From NCBI GenBank assembly GCA_021292105.1, contig CM037868.1:28974139-29038138 (forward strand): a DNA stretch of 64,000 bases, written 5' to 3'. Shown in pieces: positions 21,720 to 33,690 of the stretch. The DNA is from Anadara kagoshimensis (lineage: Eukaryota; Mollusca; Bivalvia; Arcoida; Arcidae). The stretch's first letter is position 1; each line of letters opens with the position of its first letter. Below the pieces are notes generated by a model, which was not told where the DNA came from, made no database searches, and was given only the letters and a program-made list of their open reading frames with translations. A program made the translations under genes and the position numbers.

Positions 21720-24170
21720 ATCTTGTGTTGACACCTTACAAAAAGTATTGGGTATGCAATATAACTGTATTTCACAACGCACATTGGAAAGACAAACAAG
21801 TATTATATATATGACAATCGTGATGTCTTGATATAAGTAACAAGATATGGACCATGGACTTGACTTTACTAGATTACTATAAACAAGTTCTATTTACAAA
21901 AAAATGTAAGCTATGATTTAAGGCCTTTAAAAAAGAAAAATGTGTTTCTTCTAACTGTACTGACCCTAAATTTTAATGCCTACCCTTAAGTTTTTATGAC
22001 AATATTTTAACAAGCAAGTTCGCACTCTTGCCCCACATGATCAATGTAAAAAAATTAAAAGTGAAAGTTAATTTGGAGAATTATATTTATAATTATTTTG
22101 TGTTTGGTAAGAAAGTTTGTATGTTGGAGCTGGGGATTTTAGCAGGGACAGAAATGTAGTATTATGTAGCATGTGTTTGTACTAATGATTACATTGAACC
22201 TTGTATATATAATGATAAGGTATTTATCAAATTTTACATTCTTTCATTCCTACTTTACAGAGAATTTTTACGTCATATGGCTATTTTAGAAGCAGGGTCA
22301 GTCTGCCATCTATTTAGGCCCTATCAAATTGCTGATTTTACTCTTTTCTTCTGATTTTTTTGAAAGGACCTTAGTTATCAAGTAAAACTTTGAATCTAGG
22401 TAACTTTAGTAACTCAGTTACACATTCTTATCACACCTGTGTAGCACAGGTACGACTAATCTAGATTTGTTACCTGGCTGTAAGGTGTAAAAATAAAGGG
22501 GGCACATTGGTTATCTAACCCTGATACCAAACCATGATATTCCAATCGATACAGTTGTCTTAAACTGAACGTAAATCCATGGTCATTTTTCAGCAGTGTT
22601 ATAGGGGGCAGTGATATGGCGGGGAGAATGTTGATTTAGCCTGATTAGCTGTGAAGACTAAGTTGATATTAGTGGAACTGTAAATATTAAGTATTTATAA
22701 TGCATTCATTGCATTGGAAGTTGTAGAACAAAAACTTTTCTTATTTATCTTTAACTTTTGGTATTAATTAGTTTTCATGCTGAAACAGGTTATAATTTAA
22801 GGCCCTGTAAAGGGGGTACTGCCCCCATTACACTCAAGATCTCGGAAAATATTTAGCCATTTTATTTTAAAGAAGGTCATTAGTTAAATGTCAATATTTG
22901 ACATAGTACTTTAAATACCTTCACAAATAAAGAAATGGTTTGGTATACATTATACACACACCCCTTCTGGAGCCTCATTATTCCCTGTGATAAAAATGGA
23001 AGAATCAAGCTTGGAGTGGGACAGTTATTAAGAAGTAAAAGTCCAGATTTGAGTGTTTGCTAATATTGACTGAGACTTTAAATATTCTATTTTACAGAGC
23101 TGTGTGACCCTATCTGAAGTGGAGTCGATGTAGTACTGTTGAACAGGTAGTTAGCTGTTAGTTGTAAATATTTTACCTGTTGCCCTTGCAATATGAAGAC
23201 TGACAACACATGTGCTTGCTGAAAATATTAGATAGGCTGAAAGGCAACTACACTGAACAGGTACTTAGCTTGTTATAAATATTTTGTCAGTTTCCTTCTT
23301 GAAATGAAGACTTGTAAAACAAGTACCTGCTGAATTATTGCTGAACTAAAGACAATGATGCTTCTAAAAAATAGAAATTGGACAAGATTGTTTATAATTG
23401 GTTGTGGTATTCTCTGTTATAGTCAAATAGAGTCGCCCTGAAGTTTTCCGAAAATGCTGAAAATACATTTTGGGAAAAAGTCTGAAAACTAACAAGATTT
23501 GTTGATAAACTCAGAGACTCGGATGTACAAGCAAGTAGCAGGCTATTATTACCCAGCCTTGTATAATGACATCAACAAGTTTGTATGATAAACCATACCA
23601 TACATACAGGTATTTCATCTGTCTGTCCATCCAGACTATAACATATTTTGGATTTAATATAAGAGTGAAATTTTGTACTGTATTCTGTTTATATATATTA
23701 TGTGAAGTTATCTGTAACACTACCTGGCCTGACTGGTGGCCTTATCTATGATAGAAGGTGAGTAGTGTGGTCTTACTGAAAATTTTATACCATTGTAACT
23801 TATATTTTGACAAATCCATAAGTATGACTATGTATCAAGTGTTGTGTAAATACACAAGTTCTGGTTTATTACATCTAAACTCTCTCATGTAAGAGATATA
23901 TATAAGTACACATACAGTATTACGCTTTTTTTTAATTTCAAAAATTTAAAACTTCTATCAAGTATATTCTGGTTTTAGCATTGTATGTGTAATATATTAC
24001 TTCCTGGATCATATGTATTATTTAAGACGTATATTAAACTTATTTAATTAAAAAATTTAGGGGAAACCTTGGTGGCAAAAAGTTTTTGATAAAAATCGAT
24101 TAACCACCTATCTATGGACTCTTAGAACCCCTGTGCTATTTTTAAGTCCCTTTTCCTTTTGAATTCTGTC
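21720..24170. other. Intron-like sequence with weak splice-like sites
   Basis: Acceptor-like TTTTACAG at 23098 and donor-like AAGGTGAGT at about 23756 occur, but the intervals they bound carry stops in all or most frames. No gene or repeat is supported. Confidence 0.3.
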
Positions 24171-24177
24171 AAACGAC

Positions 24178-24806
24178 ACATGATTTGTGACATTCTGGTA
24201 GAAGTAAATACCGGGTACCTGTCTTATGTACCCCTATCCTTTGTGGTCTGTATAACTGAACTGGACATGATTGGTGACATTCTGGTATAAATAAATACTG
24301 GGTACCTGTCTTGTGTACCCCTATCCTTTGTGGTCTGTATAACTGAACTGGACATGATTGGTGACATTCTGGTAGAAGTAAATACCAGGTACCTGTCTTA
24401 TGTACCCCTATCCTTTGTGGTCTGTATAACTGAACTGGACATGATTGGTGACATTCTGGTAGAAGTAAATACAGGGTACCTGTCATGTGTACCCCTATCC
24501 TTTGTGGTCTGTATAACTGAACTGGACATGATTGGTGACATTCTGGTAGAAGTAAATACCGGGTACCTGTCTTGTGTACCCCTATCCTTTGTGGTCTGTG
24601 TAACTGAACTGGACATGATTGGCGACATTCTGGTATAAATAAATACCGGGTACCTGTCATGTGTACCCCTATCCTTTGTGGTCTGTATAACTGAACTGGA
24701 CATGATTGGTGACATTCTGGTAGAAGTAAATACCGGGTACCTGTATTGTGTACCCCTATCCTTTGTGGTCTGTATAACTGAACTGGACATGATTGGTGAC
24801 TTTTTG
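24178..24806. repeat. 87-bp minisatellite, about seven units
   Basis: GGACATGATTGG recurs at 24263, 24350, 24437, 24524, 24611, 24698 and 24785, exactly 87 bp apart. Because 87 is a multiple of three, any frame open in one unit stays open throughout. This yields a 218-codon minus frame (24169-24825) and 130- and 102-codon frames on both strands. Simultaneous openness on both strands argues against coding. Confidence 0.95.
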
Positions 24807-24855
24807 GTAATGCGCCAAAGTGCAAAAATGTTTAAAAAAAATACAGATCAGTTTA

Positions 24856-24880
24856 AGAGAGAGAGAGAGAGAGAGAGAGG
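24856..24880. repeat. (GA)n microsatellite
   Basis: About twelve GA repeats lie just after the 87-bp array. Confidence 0.9.
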
Positions 24881-25364
24881 TTGCATATTGTTGTGCAGAG
24901 TTAAAAGTAATTCAAATTGTAATTTTCTACATGTATAGAAGTTAACTCTTTAAGTGCTGACAATTGAATACTGCACACATGTATATGTAACAAAAGAGGA
25001 GGGTTGGTTACACATGTTTTAATATCAGACACATTACATGTCTATAGAGCAGTTAGCTTTGTAAGCTCTGAATTAATGTGAACCACAGGAAATAGTACAG
25101 CATATAGTAATATAATTTATATAATGAAAAAATTGGACATTTGTTAAATATGTTTGTAATTCCTTTACAATATGACTTATTTGTTATAAGAGTTATTGAT
25201 TTTGAACAAAGACTTGTTTGATTCACTAGTGGCATATTAGTTTAAACTGCAGGCTAATAGGTATATCCCAGATTATATAATCAGTATTTCTATAGGAAAT
25301 ATAAAATACCTCTTACTTAGTGTGATCTGATTAGAATAACTTTTACATTTAAATTCTTTTTCAG

Positions 25365-25425
25365 CCAGGAACAGAGAAAAAAATCATTAAAAGGAACTAA
25401 ACTGTTACAGATCTTATGTTACAAG
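25365..25425 (+). CDS. Exon-like interval (hypothetical chain, exon 2)
   Basis: The interval lies between an acceptor (AATTCTTTTTCAG) and an AAG/GTAATT donor. It is open in one frame as 1 base plus 20 codons, with a basic peptide including QEQRKKSLKGTK; the other frames contain stops. Its phases (needs two bases before, ends in phase 0) match the frame ending at 963 and the interval starting at 42611. A 20-codon open frame is not rare in this composition, so support rests on splice sites and phase only. Product unknown. Confidence 0.25.
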
Positions 25426-25628
25426 GTAATTTTATTTTATATAACTTTTAAGATTTCTTTTATCAAATAGGCAAATTATTTAAAACGTAATATTAAAATT
25501 TGATGCATATTTGGGAAAATAAGAGTAGTATGGCATTTAGAATAAAAAGTTGTGCATACACAATAAGATTGGAGTGGAATAATAGTATTTTGCACTCTAG
25601 TCAAATTACATACTATATTAGTTTAAAT

Positions 25629-25692
25629 TTTACAGCACTAGACAGTCGTTTTAGAATACAATTCCTCATCAGTAGTGCTTGGGCCAAAATTG
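25629..25692. repeat. Dispersed fragment shared with 34140-34216 (inverted)
   Basis: TTTACAGCACTAGA, then ATTCCTCATC, then AGTAGTGCTTGG followed by CAAAAT matches, in reverse complement, the interior of the hAT-like element at 33691-34912. A shorter match lies near 3955. It is probably a fragment of the same family. Confidence 0.5.
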
Positions 25693-25945
25693 TTGTCAAG
25701 ATCTTGAAAAGATTCCCAAATGACCAAAATATATTTTACCAAATTAAGCTAAGGAAATTGTACACTTAATGCTAGAAAACCATCAACATTTAGCAAGCAA
25801 CCTGAACAGTTGTTTAATATCCGGATTTGGACCAAGGCAATAAGAGGCTATTTAATTCATTAGCATATGCTTTAGACCACTTGGCCATCCGATGTATAGA
25901 ATATAAATTTGTACATGCACAAAGCATCTGAAAATACATTTTATA

Positions 25946-26001
25946 GGTTTTGGTGTGGTTCATGTTCATCTTACAGATTTAAGAAAGAAGTTTTCCTTCA
26001 G
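25946..26001 (+). CDS. Weak exon-like interval inside an 83-codon frame
   Basis: An ATTTTATAG acceptor-like site precedes a frame with GVVHVHLTDLRKKFSFR, ending at a poor donor (CAG/GTTAAA). The frame itself runs on to 26204. The phases do not connect it to neighbouring candidates. Most likely a chance frame; kept because of its protein-like composition. Confidence 0.12.
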
Positions 26002-26601
26002 GTTAAATGAATTTGGTTCTCTTTTGATGAGTTTAAAATGTTTGATTGAAATATTAAATATTAAACAAAAATTGCATCATCACCTAAAGGATGTGCTCCG
26101 AGTTTTGTTTTCAGTTTTTCTTTTGCAAAAGTGTACAATGAAAGGGGAGCCAATATTTCTTTACTTTTTATACAGTTATATAAATTGTATCAATTTAGCA
26201 CATTGACTCATTTTGACAGAGAAGGAAAACACAATGTCTCCTCCACTATGTGAATTTAGATAGATTGAAATCTCTAGGTACTGCATTAAGACCGGTTTTA
26301 CTTTCATGGTTATGTGTAAATACTAACATACACGTAGATTTGAAGAATTTTAAGTCTAGTTGAATTAGGAGATAGTTATAAAAACTCATTTCCTGAACAA
26401 AAGTATTACAGGATTTAATGATGGGATAATGTCTGAATGAATAGCAGTGTAGACTAGATACCCTGTCATGTATAAAGCTACAGAGGTCAGATGTTCCAGG
26501 CTAGATATCTATACCATAGATCAATATAGGGCCTATACAATTGTATAAAGCTATATAAAGTATATGATAACTTTGTTTACTATTCTAATTATTTCTTTTG
26601 T

Positions 26602-26730
26602 AAGTTTGTCAGTTTGCTTACAGAAGGTAGGTGGTTTTTTTCTGACACTGGCACTCTGGTTTCCTCCATCATTCCAGAACTAACTGCCTTTATATAAGTG
26701 GTAAAATGTATAAGGACATAAAACATTATT
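26602..26730 (+). mobile_element. SINE body without tRNA head
   Basis: GTTTGTCAGTTTGCTTACAG, then CTCTGGTTTCCTCCATCA, then CCAGAACTAACTGCC and TATATAAGTGG follow the order of the SINE bodies at 35385 and 42283. No A or B box remains. Confidence 0.5.
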
Positions 26731-26734
26731 TCTC

Positions 26735-27461
26735 AACTGAGTATACTCTTTTGCTTGTAGGCTTATGAACAATTGCAGGCTTAACTCCATCCGTGTGCCT
26801 CAAATTGATAATCTTTACATGAAGGGTATAACAAAAACATCTTTATTAGTACTTATTACCATTAACATATTACAGTAATATAACTACCAGTCTCTAACAA
26901 TGTTTGGATCAAGTTAAAAATCTTGAATCAGATTTAAAACCACATTACAAAAATTAGCATTGTTTCTAATTGGAAATATTATGGAAGTCTTGTAGGTTTC
27001 TTTTGGCTATAACGTCAACCAACTGAGCAGTTGATCATGAAAATGAAATAAACAGATTTTCAAAAGGAACGAAGAGAGTACTGCCCTTTTCCTTAAAAAA
27101 AAAAGATGTAGTAAAATTAATTATTGATGAAAGTGATGTGGATGTGTTATACTAAATTATGTTGATGATAATGAAATTGCACCCTAGTATAGATGGTTTT
27201 AGGTTATATTGTAATATTTTAGGCCCTGTGTCATGGTAGAAATATCATTGCTGCACATTGTCATATATACATTTTAATCAGAATAAAAAGTAAAATAATC
27301 TTAATTGGAATGCCCTTTTTAGAAGTCTTAAACTTGTTCAAGATTTGAAACTGTTTTATAAACTATACTGGAAGATTTTTTTTTACACTCGTTGGTTGAG
27401 GGTCGTCTGCATTATATTGATAATTTGAAATGTTTGGACTGGTTTTATTAAATTTGTTGAT
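26735..27461. other. No supported feature
   Basis: Unique A+T-rich sequence left of element copy 2. Confidence 0.4.
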
Positions 27462-27467
27462 ATTTTT

Positions 27468-27493
27468 AAAGCATCAGCCATGCTGAATGCTTT
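27468..27493. repeat. 5' terminal hairpin of element copy 2
   Basis: Same bulged 11-bp stem as at 14354-14379. Confidence 0.8.
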
Positions 27494-28974
27494 ATAGCGA
27501 TCGTTGGATTTTTTCGTATTTAGCGCCGCTCTCATTTCACCTTGACAGCCAATCAAATCCTTCCTTTCGACTGAAATTACGGGAATTTCCATATACGGTA
27601 TCCCAGGTATGTATAAACTATAATCTGAGTGATTGGCTCTCCCGGAAAGTTACGAAAGCAATGTTTTCATCATGTACACATGTGCCGATCTGAAATGTAT
27701 TCATACGCGTATTAGTCCGTAATTGTTTTTGCTGGATATATAATTTAATTCTTCATTTTTGTATGATAATTTTAAAATAAAAACCACAAAAATCCATTAA
27801 ATATACGCCCTCGGAAAACCCAACAAATATGACGATCTTGTCAGTTCGTGCCGACGTTCTTCTTTTTGACCTACAGTGCTGTATGCAGTCGCCGCCATAT
27901 TGGATTTTTTTAATTTACGCAAAGTGACATCGATAAATAAACACAAAGTATGCTCATTAAACAGTTATTAAGTTAAATAACTTTAAACATTGATCACATT
28001 TGATGCTAAATTATATAGCCTATATATTTTTAAAAAATGATTGTCAATAATATTTCGTGTTTGGGATATCCCGACCTGGTTCATTAATATTCATCATAAC
28101 GTCACGAGGATTTTCCGCTTTCATTGGGTATTAAAATACATTCCTGTCAGTTTGCTGGTAGCGAAATTATGCATAACAAAAAAGTAGAAATCAAAGATTC
28201 CCAAAAATGTGATACGAAACTAAAAGAGAAGTTTATTTACAAGTTATTGGCTATGTTTATAAATCGTTTGTGACTCGTGAAGTTGTGTAGGATATCGATA
28301 CCGTAGTTCGTATGCAAATTAGCCATGTGTTTGTGGGCACGCCTGCATTTGACACCCGATGACCCTGCTCAAATGTATTCACATAGCGTAGTGACTGGCC
28401 TTTTCAGTCCAGTACACCCTTGCCCCTTTTAAAATGATCATGACACCCTGTCCTTTTCAGTTATCAGTTTAATATAAAAACGACATGCTTTATTCTCGAA
28501 TCTCTGCTACATACTTCCGATCTTCCGCACACACTCCACTTCTCACCATATGTCTCCGAAGACAGACAATTTCATCATCAATATTCATTTAAATACCTTT
28601 TCCAGTTGTTTATTTTCAATCAACAAAATAAATCGCAAGAAAGAACAACTTGAAATCAAAATCTAAACAAAACTGGAAAAAAAACGATGTTTCAAAATGT
28701 TTAGATAAAATTTATTTACCTTGTTACAAGTCCATATTAGATCGTTTTTACAGTGGATATCCGATTAAAGTTGTTGTCAGTAGTTTAATCCATGGTTTTT
28801 ACAACCTTTGATTTCTTTTCATGAAGCCATATTACTTTATTTCACATAAAATAAACAAATATGATGTGAACTCTGGACATGCCGGAAAACTGAAACGTTG
28901 TGCTTTCTTAAGTTCTTCCGATTTTTAGAGCACCGTTGGTGTAGTAGAACAGTAACTAAGGGCGGGGAAAATAG

Positions 28975-29555
28975 GGTACCAATTTTGTGAACTCAACTTC
29001 TCTTACAGTTTTCAACCAAAAACCTTGAAACTTCACAGGATGTTTCTATATATATTGAGGATGAGCACCTGACTTTATGGAAATATTTCAAGATTTTTTC
29101 CCCCATTTTTCAAGACTTTGAAACTTAGTCACTTTTTAGCAAGTTTTTGAATGGGGGTACCTACTTTGTGAACTCAATTCCTCTTACAGATTTCAACCAA
29201 AAAGATTGAAACTTCACAGAATGTTAATATATATATTGAGGATGTGACCTGACTTTATGGAAATATTTCAAGATTTTTCCCCCCATTTTTCCAGACTTTA
29301 AAACTTAGTCACTTTTTAGCAAGTATTTGAATGGGGGTACCTACTTTGTGAACTCAACTCCTCTTACAGTTTTCATCCAAAAGCCTTGAAAATTCAAAGA
29401 ATGTTTATATATATATTGAAGATGTGCACCTGACTTTATGGAATATTTCAAGATTTTTTCTCCATTTTTCCATACTTTAAAACTTAGTCACTTTTTAGCA
29501 AGTATTAGAATGGGAGTACCTACTTTGTGAACTCAACTCCTCTTACAGTTTCTCT
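28975..29555. repeat. ~180-bp core tandem repeat of element copy 2
   Basis: GGTACC or a one-base variant marks unit starts at 28975, 29156, 29336 and about 29515; the same number of units as in copy 1. Confidence 0.95.
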
Positions 29556-29951
29556 TAAATTCAAAGTAATTTTATTGTAACATTTTAGTTGTCTAAATAA
29601 TAATCAAATAATTTATAATTAATCGTATTCAGAAATATTTCCCCCTTTTGTACACAATTCTTGTCAACAAACTTTTTTTGAAAGAGACAGTTGCCTGGAC
29701 AACTTCTGTAATTGGGATGTACAGATTATTGGCTTATGGTTTATACCAATTCAGGCTTTTGAAGCTCACTTGGACAATTTATATATGTTCAACAATAATT
29801 TTAAATACATTTAAATTATTTCTAAAACAAAGGTTTTTATTTTTTTTTTAAATTAATTGTATTCAATGAATAAATTAATGACTTCAACAATGGTTAATCT
29901 GTCAATTGCAAGTCAAGGGAAATAGCTGGTCATGGTAGAAGTTTTTTTTTG

Positions 29952-30935
29952 TGATGATGACACTATGTCAATGATGATGTGGCATGATGATCTGGTGGAG
30001 ATGATGACAATAATAATGATGATGATGACATTCAGTTTGCTGCTGCCGATGATGATGATGATGTCACCATGATGATGATGATATAACATGAGGAGATATA
30101 ATGATGATGATGATGTGACATGAGGAGATATTATGACGAATCGATGTCACCATGATGATGATGTTGGACACGAGGAGATATGATAATGATGTCACCATGA
30201 TGATGATGTGACACGAGGAGATATGATAATGATGTTGATGATGGTGGTGACATGAGTTCTGTTGATGCCGTGGATGATAATGATTATCGTGATGAAGAAG
30301 ATGATAGTGATGGTGGTGATGAAAATAAGCTCTGCTGCTATGAATGATGATGGTGATGATGACGATGTGACTTGACGAACTATGATGATGATTATGATGG
30401 TGACATGAGTTCTGTTGCTACCGATGATGATGATGGTGGCAATGATGACATTACTGCTGAGCACTGCCGATAGTATGATGATGATGATGATGATGAAGAT
30501 TGTGATGATGATGATGATGAGGATGATGATGATAATGATGATGATGGTGGTGATGACATTCAGTTCTGCTGCTGTCGATGATGATAATAATTCATGATGA
30601 TGATGATGATGATGATGACAAAGCCAATGTCTTTATGCTGCTGCTGTTGCTGCTGCTAATGATGATGATGATAATGATGATGACATTCAGTACTGCTGCT
30701 GCTGATAATGATGATGATTATGTGACACAAAGAGCTATGATGATGATGTGACCATATTAATGATGTAACATAAGGATTTCTGAAATGATTAATATAATGG
30801 TGATGGTGATTGTCATGGCATGGGTTCTACTGCTGCTGCTAATGACGACGACGATGATGATGATGATATCTTCATGTTGATGATCAAAATGTGATATGAG
30901 GAGTGATAATGATCGTGATGGTGATGATTACAGAT
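29952..30935. repeat. Interrupted GAT/GATGAT microsatellite, copy 2
   Basis: About 0.98 kb of GATGAT-rich sequence. It includes an inserted set of GATATGATAATGATGTC-type units near 30120-30235 and a longer pure run near 30474-30550 that copy 1 lacks. The Met-rich plus frame at 30415-30597 is a repeat translation. Confidence 0.95.
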
Positions 30936-31384
30936 CCAGTTTGGGGTTTCTTCCAGTCAACTGCGTTTTAGTGGAGTTATGCCCCTTTCACTTTGTGAAT
31001 TTTATCAAAATGATGGTTTCTCTGGACTTTTTTCCGTTATGCTTGAGATATTTCACTCAGATTTGGGGTCGGGTCTTTTGTAGCCTCTCTTGGTTTTTGA
31101 AAAATTGAAACTTTATATTTATGCGAATTACTTAGTTTACTCAATTGATAAACATTGCGTGGCATGTCCATTTTGACCATTGTAACATATTTATATGTTA
31201 GAACCTAACAACTTGCATAAAAAGCAGACTTGTTGTTAGAAGCTTCCCGATCACAGTATCTATTATTTGCATGATTTTCATTTTTTACTGATTCATTAGA
31301 CAAATCTCAGTTTCAAGTGCACATTTTTTTTTATCAAATTGCTCAGTTTAGCTGATGCTTCAGTACCTTCAGTACTTTGATTAA

Positions 31385-31870
31385 TGAGAGTTCTGAGTTG
31401 AGAATGATTTGAATTTTGTGGAAAGTATAGTAGAGGTGATGTAATGGAGGATTTGGTAGAGGTTGGAATGAGAACAATACAGTTATATACTTACATGTAT
31501 TGCACTTGTCCCGGCCTTTATCTTCTACTCAGACGCTGCAACATTGGTCTTTTGAATGTGTCATGTCATGCTTTAATTTAAACTTTTATTGTGTCATTTG
31601 TAGTTAGACTCTTTTGGCATGAATCGCTTGGCCATGTTGAGCTTGGTTTTTTGAATGTGAATGACCTGTATAGATATGTGTCAGATAGTATAGATTTCTA
31701 GTTTGGACATTGTACTCTGTGAAAGTTGAACCCTGAATTGACCTAAACCTTTTCACACAGATCTAAATGTTAGGATGTATATACCATTATACTGTTTGAT
31801 AATCTAACATAATAAAACCCTAACAAAATATTCTGTGTCTGTCTGACGATGTCTGTCCCCAAGGTACATT
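31385..31870. other. Unique sequence with one GTCCCGG motif copy
   Basis: ATTGCACTTGTCCCGGCC at 31499-31516 matches the motif phased at 60.4-61.6 kb, and is likewise preceded by CAAT about 20 bases upstream. Nothing else was identified. Confidence 0.4.
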
Positions 31871-31871
31871 G

Positions 31872-31955
31872 TACAGTGGAACCTATCTAAACTGAACACT
31901 GTATAGGCAGACCACAGATTATGTTCTGTTAAGACAAGTATTCGTTTATGTGGAT
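31872..31955. mobile_element. One-ended MITE fragment
   Basis: ACAGTGGAACCTATCTAAACTG, split by substitutions from a widely distributed inverted-repeat family's terminus, is followed by GAACACTGTATAGGCAG and ACAAGTATTCGTTTATG. The opposite terminus was not found nearby. Recognition is from memory of the family's phrase. Confidence 0.4.
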
Positions 31956-31959
31956 TGGT

Positions 31960-33525
31960 TTGATATGCCCTAGCAATGTAGTTCTGTTTTTTGTGTACTT
32001 TGGGCTTAGTTTTTACAGGTTACAGTGTATTTATAGTTTATGCAGGTTACACTGGGTCATTCACAAAAATAAGTTTGAATTTTACAGGGTTTTTGCAGAT
32101 TAATATTGTTGCTTAATGGATTTGGCTGATTTCAGACTTTGACAGGATTCACAGTAAAATACAAAAGTTACTTAACTGTGACATATAACATTCAGTATCT
32201 ATGTATATACACTTGAATTTATTTACTAGCCTTTCTGTACAAATTCTTGTCTTTGATACTTACTGTAATGAATTAATCATTGGGGGCTTATAAAGAATGT
32301 AGATATGTCATGTACAACAAGCTTATAAATTACTGTTTAGAGTGCTAAGTTCTTCAGAATGCAATTATTGCAATATACAAGTCTTATTAATGATATCTTC
32401 AATGTCAGAATTTCTTATATTGCATAGGGATACAAGAAGGCACCTTAGTAAAGTATTTCATGCAAGGCCAATCAAAAAAGAATATGTGTTTCTACTCATA
32501 TTGTCTGTTCTTCTCTCAGTACAAGTCATAGTCAAAAGATTTCACATTCTTTATGTAGTTTAAATTTTCTAAAGCCTGACTCTTATTGTTTTATTGCATA
32601 GATTCTAGATTTGTAGTTTGGCAAAATACAAGAATTGCAACTAATGTTCAAGATCCATTTCATAGTCTGTAGCTGTGTGTGTGTGTGTTTTGGTGGGGTT
32701 GGGGGGGGGGGGTTCAAAGTCTGGTTTACTCTTTAAATTTTATGCATTTTAAGGTCTCAAATTTATGATTTAAAAAAGAAAGAACATCAATTAAAGTTTT
32801 TGCAAAATTCCAGTGGGATGTGTGGTGATGGCTAAATCCACCCCAGTCCATATCACTAGTATATTATTTTGGGGAAATTTAAGTGAAACTCAATTTTAAT
32901 TTTGAAAGCCTTATTGATATGTTTTAATGGGTTTGTTTACATGGATGGATATTGAGACATGTAACTCCTCATGATAAACATTTGGTTTAGAGTTCAAGCT
33001 ATGAGTGTGTGCATTTAATATAGAAGCTTTTATTGAGTGTATTTACATGTGGAACTTAGGATTGATAATTAATACTTTAGTTGTGACGTCAAGTAGTGTG
33101 TTTGTCAAAGTAACAACTTGACTTAATTGGTGTTCATTTTCAGATTGTTCTTCTCAGATCATTACATGGGAATGTCATACACGTTGACTTGTTTATACTT
33201 GCCATTCATTCTTGCTTGATTTGACTACCAAATATGGATATATCCACCCTAAACATATTGTAACATTTTCCCCTACATTTTCTGAGAAAAATTCCTTTTA
33301 GAAAAATTCCTTGTCAAAAAATTCAATTCTTGTTCAATAAAAATTAATTAAACTGTTTCTTAATATATATTGTTTTTGTAACAGAAAATTGCAAAGTTAT
33401 GCTGGTCACATGACAAAACTCACAGATCATATTGACCTGTTGTCTATTTATAAATGCTGCCAGCAGTGGACAAAGGAACCCTTTGTTACTTTTGAATCTG
33501 GTTTTATTTGACTTGCTTTTCTCTT
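31960..33525. other. Intron-like sequence with TG/G tract
   Basis: A (TG)n followed by a 12-base G run lies at about 32672-32712. No gene is supported; the 73-codon frame at 32342-32563 lacks splice context. Confidence 0.35.
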
Positions 33526-33529
33526 TCAG

Positions 33530-33577
33530 ATGTTGTAGACTGTACACCAGAAGAACATGTATCTGCCATTCTGAAAA
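33530..33577 (+). CDS. 48-bp exon-like interval with strong splice sites
   Basis: A very good acceptor (TTGCTTTTCTCTTTCAG) and a GTAAGT donor bound 48 bases, a multiple of three. In the phase needing one upstream base it reads VVDCTPEEHVSAILK, a plausible peptide; another phase is also open. It would suit a small symmetric cassette exon. It does not join in frame to 25425 or 42611 directly, so extra exons or a different transcript would be needed. Product unknown. Confidence 0.35.
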
Positions 33578-33690
33578 GTAAGTTAAAACTTTTTACTTAA
33601 TATAATTTATCAACCTAAATTTTGCAGCTTCCTACAGGAATCACAGCTTCATCAAATTTTACATTAGTGATAGGTTGGCCAACACATTTC

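Larger units (their letters stand above)
27462..31383 (+). mobile_element. Helitron/Helentron-like non-autonomous element, copy 2
   Basis: A direct-orientation copy of 14348-18120, lying 13.1 kb downstream and about 150 bp longer because the GAT-rich part is expanded. The boundaries are abrupt: similarity starts at ATTTTTAAAGC and ends at CTTTGATTA, with unrelated flanks. Subterminal repeats are at 27469-27478 and 31351-31360; the 3' hairpin is at 31362-31376. Short indels throughout (for example an extra ACATTC-containing stretch near 28135) separate the copies. The minus frame at 27383-27592 crosses the left edge and is conserved partly in copy 1; it is likely incidental. Confidence 0.65.

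Noticed and set aside
24169..24825. A 218-codon minus-strand frame and companion frames of 102-130 codons
   Set aside because: All are translations of the 87-bp minisatellite, whose length is a multiple of three; frames are open on both strands at once and there is no splice or start context.
27383..27592. Minus-strand frame with a protein-like stretch at the left end of element copy 2
   Set aside because: It runs across the element boundary into unrelated flank and overlaps the terminal hairpin; partial conservation in copy 1 is explained by the duplicated DNA.
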